In this document: positions 37,201 to 46,200 of the stretch, in pieces
How the letters are laid out: every line of letters begins with the position of its first letter
Numbering within the stretch: position 1 is the first letter of the stretch
Translations under genes and position numbers: made by a program
Assembly: GCA_013399015.1 (NCBI GenBank)
Contig: VWZX01000996.1
Location: 691,052 to 755,051, forward strand
Length of the DNA: 64,000 nucleotides
Reading direction: 5' to 3'
Source: Galbula dea
Lineage: Eukaryota; Chordata; Aves; Piciformes; Galbulidae
Notes under the pieces: generated by a model
What the model saw: only the letters and a program-made list of their open reading frames with translations
Told to the model about the DNA's origin: nothing
Database searches by the model: none

Positions 37201-40200
37201 GGAGTGCTGCAACCTACATGGAATATTCCATGGGAAGCAGTTGGGAGGGAGCTTTTGGCACTGGAGCACAGGAGGGAGCTGGGCCTCTATCTCTTTGAGG
37301 GAGCAGCAAGTTCTAGTTGACTGAGGAGAGTCTCCTGTTGTGACTGAGCTGTGCAGTGTCACCCCTGGGGCATGCATGTCAGGAGAGCAGGGTCCAGCTC
37401 CACCACTCAGTGGGTTTCTGTCCATTCCTTCAGTCTCTAGACATGACCAAACTCCTTTAAGCCTTCCATGAGGCTGACACTAGTCCTCCCAAAGCCAACT
37501 TATCATCCCAGGCACCTTCACTGAAGCAAGAGCTTGCTTTTGGGGTCCTGTTTTGCAGAGCATCCCTTGCTGTTCTCCATCAGGCTCCCTTTAGAAGCGA
37601 GTGGGCACTCAGCTTTGAGACAGGCAGCAGAGGTCAGCAGTGCTGAAACACAAGCAGGTTGTGTGTTCCTTAAATCCTGAGTGGGAGTGGAAAGATTTTC
37701 AACTGCTCCTTTCCTGCAGGGGCTGGCAGGGGTGAAGTTTGGCTTAGCCTTCTTGCTCTTTATTCACACAGCTTTCTTCTTGGAGCACAAGCCTAGTAGG
37801 AAAAAGCTACTGGAAATTAGTCTAAAATCACTTCTCTGGGCAAAAGCCAGCATCCTAAAAAGCAAATGGGAAACATAAGAAACCTGAGTGCTCCCCTCAT
37901 CTGGAACAATAAACACTTGCTAATGAAGCAGGCTGCATTTAGCAAACCACACTCCCATCCCCTTCCCAAGTGGAGGGGGACACCAGCCCCCAGTAGTGTG
38001 AGCCTGAGCTCTAGTGGCAGGAAGGAGCTGGCTCCAGAGGCAAACCAGCAAGGGGATGGAAGGAGCCCAACCCAGATAACAGTGTGCTTTGGGGAGCCTG
38101 GAGCAAGGCAGCTATCATGAGCTGCAAACATGGAGCAGGCTCTTCTCCCCCCTGCAGGTATTGCCCTGGTTTCTGAGGGCTGCTAACAGGAGTGGTGGGA
38201 GGCTGAGCACAGGCCTGGCTACACTCTGGCATTTGTCACAGTTCTGAGCTGTCTGCTTGAGGAAGGGAGAAGTTCATTGCTGAGGCCTTGACCTAGCAGC
38301 TCCTGTTGCTGGTTGCCCTCAGTGCTCAGTCTCTTGATGCTTCCTGAGTGCAGCTGGGGCTGTCTGGTGAGGGATGCTTCTGCTCTCTGCTGCTGTGGCA
38401 TTACATGTTCTCCCAAGCCCAGCTGCTGCCTTGCTGCCTGTGGGCAGCTTTGGAGACCTCATTCTTGGGTGTATGTTCTCCCAAGGAATAACTGTGAAAG
38501 CTGTGGCTCAGGCCTGGCCTTCCAGTCCTTTTTGGGTGTCTCTAGTACTGTAGAAGGTTCCTGTGATGCAGAGGAGATCTCTGTGTGCAGTGGCATGTCT
38601 CTTCTTGTCCAGAAGAGGAAGCACAGGTCTCTGGCTGGAGGAACTCCATTTCCATGGGCTGCTTGGCAGTGTTAAAGCTCCTTTAAAGTAATTAGAGGCT
38701 GAAGTCCACTGGGGCCATGAGGCTGAGCTCATCTTCATTCCCCTGACAGCTGCCCAGAATTGGGAGCTGGCTTAATATGTATTTAGGCTCAACCAAGGAC
38801 AGATTTTCTGAAGTCTTAAAAATAATCCATGTGAATTTCATATTGATTTTCCTGTGTGCCCAAAGGCCCATATTGGCCTCCTGTTAATATCAGAGTCCTA
38901 CAAGGACCTGGATTACTGGCTGCTTTGCAGACACAGCATGCCTCTAGTTCCTCCGGGAGCTTTTCAAGTAGGAGCACTCAGATTTGGAGTAGGTTGTGCA
39001 TCTTCAAGCCCAGGAGAGGTTGGATTTGGAGCAAGTTGTGCATCATGGAGTGCAGAAGAGGTCAGATTTGGAGCAGGTTGTCCAGCTCTGAGCACAGGAG
39101 AGGTCAGATTTGGAGCAGATTAGGCATCTCCAAACACAGAGCTGATGTGCTCAGCCTGTGATGGTTCAGGCTCAGCTGTATGGAGCCCAGGGGAGCCTCT
39201 TGCTCTCCCCATCAGTGCACAAGCCACAGGGGAGGAGCACTGAACGTTTTCATTAGCTTCCATGACAGCTGGATGAATAGCACAGCCTCCCACAGTGCCA
39301 GAAGCCAGTCTCCTGGGTCAGGTGAACCTCAGAGGCAGCAGAAGTTTCCTTCTCAATAGGCACTTTATTTTTGCAGCAGCTTGGAGCCAGAGGATGCTTA
39401 ACTCCCTAACTGCTAGCAACAACTCCTGCTTGCCTGCCCAGGAGGATTAGATGAGCTGCCTTTAGGAAAGCAGGCCACAGGCAGATCTGTGTCTGGAACA
39501 TTCCTAGTTGCTCCCCAGCTTTGAGATTGCCTTTTCTGTTTGCATGAGGCACTGTTCATGTTGCCATTGCCATTTCCACCTCTGTACACAGAATCCCTGC
39601 AGTGAGTTGATGACTTGGAAACATGACTGTGTCCAGCAGCTAGAGATTAGGTGAATGCTGAAACCCCATCCCCATTTGACAGGGATTTCCCTCTGAGTCT
39701 CCCTGCCTCAAGAAGCCACACTTCAGCCTCCCAGGCTGTTTGAATGCTGAGCTGAGCCCAAGCGTTCAGTGCCTTTGTCTCTTCCCTTCTGTCTCCTAGA
39801 GTGTGAGCCCATCGAGGCCATTGCCAAGTTCGACTATGCTGGCAGGACTGCCCGGGAGCTCTCCTTCAAGAAGGGAGCTTCCCTCCTGCTCTACCAGAGA
39901 GCCTCGGATGACTGGTGGGAGGGGCGGCACAACGGCCTCGATGGCCTCATCCCCCACCAGTACATCGTCGTCCAGGACACGTATGTGAACCCCTGGCCCC
40001 CCCTGCAGGGCCAGCTGCTGGGAAACTGGGCTTGGCATGGAGAGTTTGGGTCAGGGGGTGGGCACTGCCTGGGGGAGAGGTCAGCCCTTCAGCAGCTCTC
40101 TGCAAGAAGAGGGGTTTTCCTGGAACGTTTGTGGAGGCAGTACAGGGAAGCTGTGCTGGTGCTGCCAGCCTGGTACAGACACAGAGCTGGGTCTCTAGGT

Positions 40201-43200
40201 TGCTCAAAGAAATCAGGCTCTGTCAGCTGAAAGATATGTGCCCCAGTGAGGCTACATCTGGACTTCTGGCTCCAGTTTTGGGCTCCCCAGTTTGAGAGAC
40301 ACAAGCAACTACTGGAGAGAATCCTGCAGAGGCTAGGAAGATGCTCAGGGCACTGGAGCAGCTCTGGCAGGAGGAAAGGCTGAGAGCCCTGGGGCTGCTG
40401 AGCCTGGAGAAGAGCAGCCCCAGAGGGGAGCTGCTCAGTGCTGAGCAAGAGCTGAAGGCTGGGGGCAAGAGGCTGGGGCCAGACTCTGCTCAGTGGTGCC
40501 TAGGGACAGCCCAAGGGGCGCACTGGGCACCAACTGGAAGCCAGGAGATTCTAGCTGAGCAGGAGGAGAAGCTTGTTTGTTGTGAGGGTGCAGAGCCCTG
40601 GCTCAGGCTGCCCAGAGAGGTTGTGGAGTCTCCTTGTGTGGAGAGATTGCCAAGGCAGCTGGAGGTGACCCTGGGCAAGCTGCTGTGGGTGCCCCTGCTG
40701 GAGCAGGAGGGGTTGGACTGGATGATCCCCAGAGGTCTCTTCCAACCCCAACCTTGCTGGGGTTCTTAAGAGAAAGATGCTCACACAGTGCTGTTCTGCT
40801 GGGTGTTGACATCAACACAGTGCTGCTGTTGATCCTGGTTTGTGATTTCCTTCCCTCCTTCTTCCTAGTGAGGATGGGATCTCTGGGAGATCTAGCCCCA
40901 AGTCTGAAATAGAGATCAACTCTGAGCCTCCAGAGGAGAAGGTGACTGCTCGAGCTGGTGCCAGCTGCCCCAGTGGGGGCCACGTCGCAGACATTTACCT
41001 GGCAAACATCAACAAGTAAGAAGTTTGCTTATTTCACTGCACTGTCAGGGTGTTGGGAATGAGCCCAGGAAAACATTTCCTTCCCTGAAGCTGTCAACTA
41101 ATGAGCACTACCCCCCCCTCCCTGTTTCTCTGCTTCCCTTCCTTTAACTTGCTCCCAGTTTGCTGCCCTCTCCCTGCCACCAGTGTGGCCAGTGCTTGTT
41201 TCAAGTCCCACTGGCTTCTCTTCCCTGTCCCTCAGGTGCCATCTGTGCCCATTCCCCAGCTCTGGCCTGTTGGATAGGCTAAGCACACAGCAAGAGAGGG
41301 GAGCAGTGGGATGAATTCTTGTCCTTGTGTCTTCCCATTTGTTGTTATGTTCTGTGATTATTCTGTCTCCTTTACATTTAACATCTTTTCTTTCATGGGC
41401 TGGGAGATGATTTCTTCCCAAACTAGAGTCACACCTGGAGTCCCACCGTCTGGCACTGCCTGTAACATCCTTGTGTTTCTCCAGCACTCCTCACCTGAGG
41501 TTACTAACCATATGCTTGCAGCAGAACCACCACCTCCCTGGTGCTCTAACTTCACCTCCTCAAGCAGAAATTCATACTTTAGGCAACACTCAGCTTAAAA
41601 AGAACTGGGGAACTTCCCAGACTGGGAAGTTAAGCTAATATCAGACTCCAATGTCTTCCTCTGTTGGTTCATTATGTTAGAGCAGGCTTCTCCCCCATAT
41701 CTTTCTGATGATTTCCTTAGAGAGAAGTGGAATTTTTTCATGCCTGCTGTGCAGTGAAGGTTTTAATATGATCATTTCAGCTTTATGGGAGTGGCTGTTT
41801 TTAACCTTCAGTGAATGGAACAGAATGTCATCTCTAAAGGCAGCAGCAGAAATGCAGCCTCTTCAGATCTTTGGACCTGCTCCTGTCCTGCACAGAGCCT
41901 GGTCCTCGGTTCCTGGGAGTCAGCAGAGCTCCACTGCTGTCTCTGAAGCTATGTTAAAGCTCTGTCAGTTTGGGGTCTGGGCTTTCTTTGATGATATTTG
42001 CTGCCTGAGCTGTTGCACTTTGCCATTCTGCCAGTTATGGAAGGGTTTGTGTGATGAACAGACCTGTGTTGGAGCTTCACCATCTGCTGGTGGTGGTAGC
42101 TCTGTGTCTAGTGGTTCGAAGAAGAGGAGTAATGTCCACTCCAGGCTTTTTTTGGGTTTCTTTCTGATTCCCTTTGCTAGGGAAACTGGTATTTAGCAAC
42201 AGTAGCATAAGACTCATTTTGTTGTTTTTTCTTTAGGAATGAATCTTCTGACCTATGTGTGAACAGACTTGAGCAAAATTAAATCAGATGGTTTCTCCAT
42301 GACAGTTGTGCCACCCACTGCATTATTATTTGGATGCCAAAATCCTACTGGAGTTAACACTTTCTTGCAGTTATTCCTGGGGCTGGTGCTCTATAGACAT
42401 GGATCCTTCTCTGTATAATGGATGCCAAGCTTCAGACCTATGGCATAAAGTGTTCTGCTGCATTGGCCTCCCTATGATGGGAATGGGATCGTGCTGTCAG
42501 ACCCCAGGCTGCTGGGGTCGAAACTAAATTCTTTGGACCAGCTCATCCATTTGACATCACCTCTGGGTATAGCTGTAGCCCTACCTAGATAATGCCTTGT
42601 GGTCCTGCCAGAGCCATGAGAAAGAAACATCTGGTACCACCAGCAAATACTGGAAATGATCAATAACCCCAAACTGCTGGGGTTCTTTGCTTGCCAGTCT
42701 CTGATATCAAACAACTTGATGCCTTGGGCCAGGAGCTTAGTAGACTTATACTGTGTCCTCCAGTCAAAGATTGTAGCTCTGCTCTTCTCATGTAATAAAA
42801 ACACATCATCAAAACCTGCTGATGGCACAGAGGGTTTTTGTTTTGTTCCAATACAAAGTCTTTTCCTCCTTCAGCAAGTTAATTCCAGTCCATCCAAGTG
42901 TTCTGGTTCTGCTCTGAATGGCCACAGCTGCCAGGAGCTCCAGAGGTGTTCAGCTGGAACGAGTTCCCGTTTGACTGTTTCTCAATGACTCCCAAAATCC
43001 TGGGTGTGTTTGTCATCTGGGTTTCTTTTGTGTCTCTTCCCATTGTCCTCTGTGTTGTTTTGGGGGGATAGCTTCAAATTGCAGCCTGTTAGTGTACCTG
43101 CTTGTATTGACTTGTTTTGCTTTTGTGACTGAAGGCAAAGAAAGAAACCAGAGTCAGGCAGCATCAGAAGAGCCTTCCGTCAAAGTGACAGCCATGGACT

Positions 43201-46200
43201 AGGTAGCTCAATGGCAGAGCCAGCCTCCCCAGGAGCCATAGCCAGTTCCAGACCCTCATCTCAGCCCATTCTGAGCCAAAGTCTTCCCAAGGAGGTTCCA
43301 GACAAATGCTCCATCAGTGGCCACGGCAGCCTCAATTCTATCAGCCGGCACTCGTCCCTGAAGAGCAGGCTGGAGAGCCCGCAGATCCGCAAGGCTGTGA
43401 CTGCAGGGAGGTCCAAGAGCTTCAACAACCACAGGCCCATGGACCCTGAGGTGATTGCACAGGTAAACAGGAGTGCTTTGGCCCTAAGGAGTTGGGTTGG
43501 AAGCTGAAAAGGCTGGTGGGTACCATGAGGTGCCTGAGTGCCAAGTCTGATTTCGGCTCGTGTCGCTTCCCTGCTCTCAGTGCCCTTGGAACTTGCTCCG
43601 CAGCTTGAGTGGAGTCTTTCAGCTTTGGGTAAGTCACTGAGGCTGCTTTCAGGAGTGGAGGCAAACAGGCAGGTCCTTCCCCCATAGCAACATGGCCCTG
43701 TTCATTAATCAGAAGAGAGTTTCAGCAGTAAAAGCTTCCCTTGCAGAAAGCTACACAGGTTCCAAAGCTGTCAGCAGAAACCTAAAGCAACCATAACTTC
43801 AAGGCAGGAGGAAAGTCGAGGATTGGGTGGCAGTTGAACATGCTCCTCTCAGCTGTGCAGACTTGCCTGTGCAGATGGAGTAGTAGAGGCAAAGTAAAAG
43901 CAGGCTGCTGGGCTGTACAGTGCTCACAGTGACATCTTTATACACTTGCAGGGGTCAGGTCCTGGCCTTCTCTGTGATCAGAGACCAGCTCTGGACTTCA
44001 TGCTGCCACTTCTCAGGAGTTATTCATGTGGAGAGGTGCCTGGCAGCGTGGGCAGGCTGCTGGAGTATGTGCAGCTGGGCTTCAGCTCTGGGAGCTCCTG
44101 CCTTTGGGACTGGCTCCGCACACTGACCAGACAAGGAGGAGACCAGCTTCTCTGATCCCTTATCTTAGAGGTCTCTTCCAAGCTTCATCATTCTGTGTTC
44201 CTAGTGTTGTTTCTCTTAGGCTTTGCTAGCTTGGACAGAGACTAGTGTAGAGCAGGTTTTTCATCTCTGCATCCCTGTACAGAGAGATCTGTCCCTTCCC
44301 TGTGCTGGGGACTCGAAGCTGCCACAGCAGTGGCTGTTCCTCAACACCACAAGTGGAGTCTCCACATCCTGTGTGTTTGTGGTTTCCCACAGGTAGAGCA
44401 GAAAACAGTTGCAAGTCAGACTTTGATTTGAGTAAGTGACACCTGCTAATGGGGGCAGTGATGTAGATGTGGTGATTTCCCTCCTCCATGAGGGAATCCT
44501 CTTCCCTTTCTCCCACCCCAAGCTGGTAGATGTGCCTGCACTTGCATGCTGCCTGTACCAACTGTTTCCAGTATGCAGTGGATCTATCTAAAGCCAAGGA
44601 ATGCTGGAGCTCAGATTACAAAGGCAGCCCTGGGAGACCTGACTGCTCTGCCTGCTTCAGGAGTCTGTAGGGTTCTGAGGAGCTGGGGGAAGATCTGTGG
44701 AAGCTAAACATCACTTTTCCTGACAAAACAGCAACACCAAGTCATAAATAAGGTCCAAACAAAGATCTGATATGTGCTCTGATGGAAGGTTATGTATTGC
44801 CATTAGGATTATCTGTAGCCCATTTATTCCAGGGGAATTCTAATATATGGTTCTTCTTGTCTTCATATTTCACTCTCCTTCCAAGGCTTAGGTTGACATA
44901 AATCAGTTTCTTTGTTCTGTTAATTAAGCTCTAACTGAAGCTGTTCTGTTTCCTCTCCCTGCCAGAGTGCTAACTCCATTGTTTTCCCTGGAGAAGGGTC
45001 TGGGGACTAAAAAACAAGGAGAAGGGGAACAAAAACCAACCCCAAACCAACAAAACACCAGAAAAAACCACAACCCAAACCAATCCAAACCAAACAAAGA
45101 ACAGAAAAGAGGAGAGGGGAGGGAAAAAAAAAAAACCCAAAAGCTCTGTTAAAGGAGTGTTTCTCTTTGCCCTGTAGTCTGCTCCAACACCACCTCATGC
45201 CCATCATGCATTTTACATATTTTCCCAAACTTCATCAGTAAAATCCTCCTGGCCTCAAGATAGACCCCAGAGGTGTCAGATTTCTGTCTCTGGTTTCTTC
45301 CACCATTCCTTGACTGATTTACCTTCCCCACCCCCTGTAAAAGCTCTAAGGAAGCTAAAAATGCTGTGGCCAAGCTGTGAGTCACAGGAAGGCTGAGCTC
45401 CTCTGCTCTCCAGGGAGCTCTGCAGCAAACCTGGAGCTCCTGCTGCAGCTGAGAACCAAAACCACCACCTCTTGATCTCCGAAGCTCTCTTCATATGTAT
45501 TGATCAATGACTGTGCCATTGTACAAGAGGAAGAAGTGCCAGCTTGAATTTCTCTGTGTGGTTCTGATATCTTCTGTCTTTTCCAGAAGAGGAAAGTTGT
45601 GAGGCTGGTGCAGTGCTTGGCTGGGTTAAGTTTATGGTTGCACTTGGTGACCTTAAGGGTCTTTTCCAACTTACATGATTCTGTTTCTACACCTTTCTGG
45701 GAAGGGCAGAGAACTGGGACAGCAGGAAAACCAAGGAGGCAACAAGAGCACACAGGGATTGCAGTGTTTGGTCTGTGGCCTCTCAGCCAGTGCCAAAATC
45801 ATCAATCCTTCAGGGATTGACTCTCCTGAACCGCACCTGCCAAATAAAGTACCAGAAGGGATCCCCAATACTCTGCAGCACTTCTTTTTGCTGTTCATTG
45901 CTGCATTTTGAGATTGTCTTTGAAAGCCCAGGCAGCATCAGGATCAGTAAAGGACCAGATGAACATCCAGAAAGTGCTAGCAATTCTTTTGCTCCCTGTT
46001 GGTGGGAAATACTCCTGTTTATGGGCTGCAGTGTGCAGCGCTGTGCAGTGGGGTGTGGGTTTCACTCTGACACCTAAAGGTCCTCAACCCACCAGCTGGT
46101 GTTGGTGTCTACAGGCTGAAAACAAACACCTGGCTCTCAAAGGCTGCCTTTTACCTCTGTATTTATGGGCCTGGGCTCTGTTACTCACTCAGTCTCCCTT

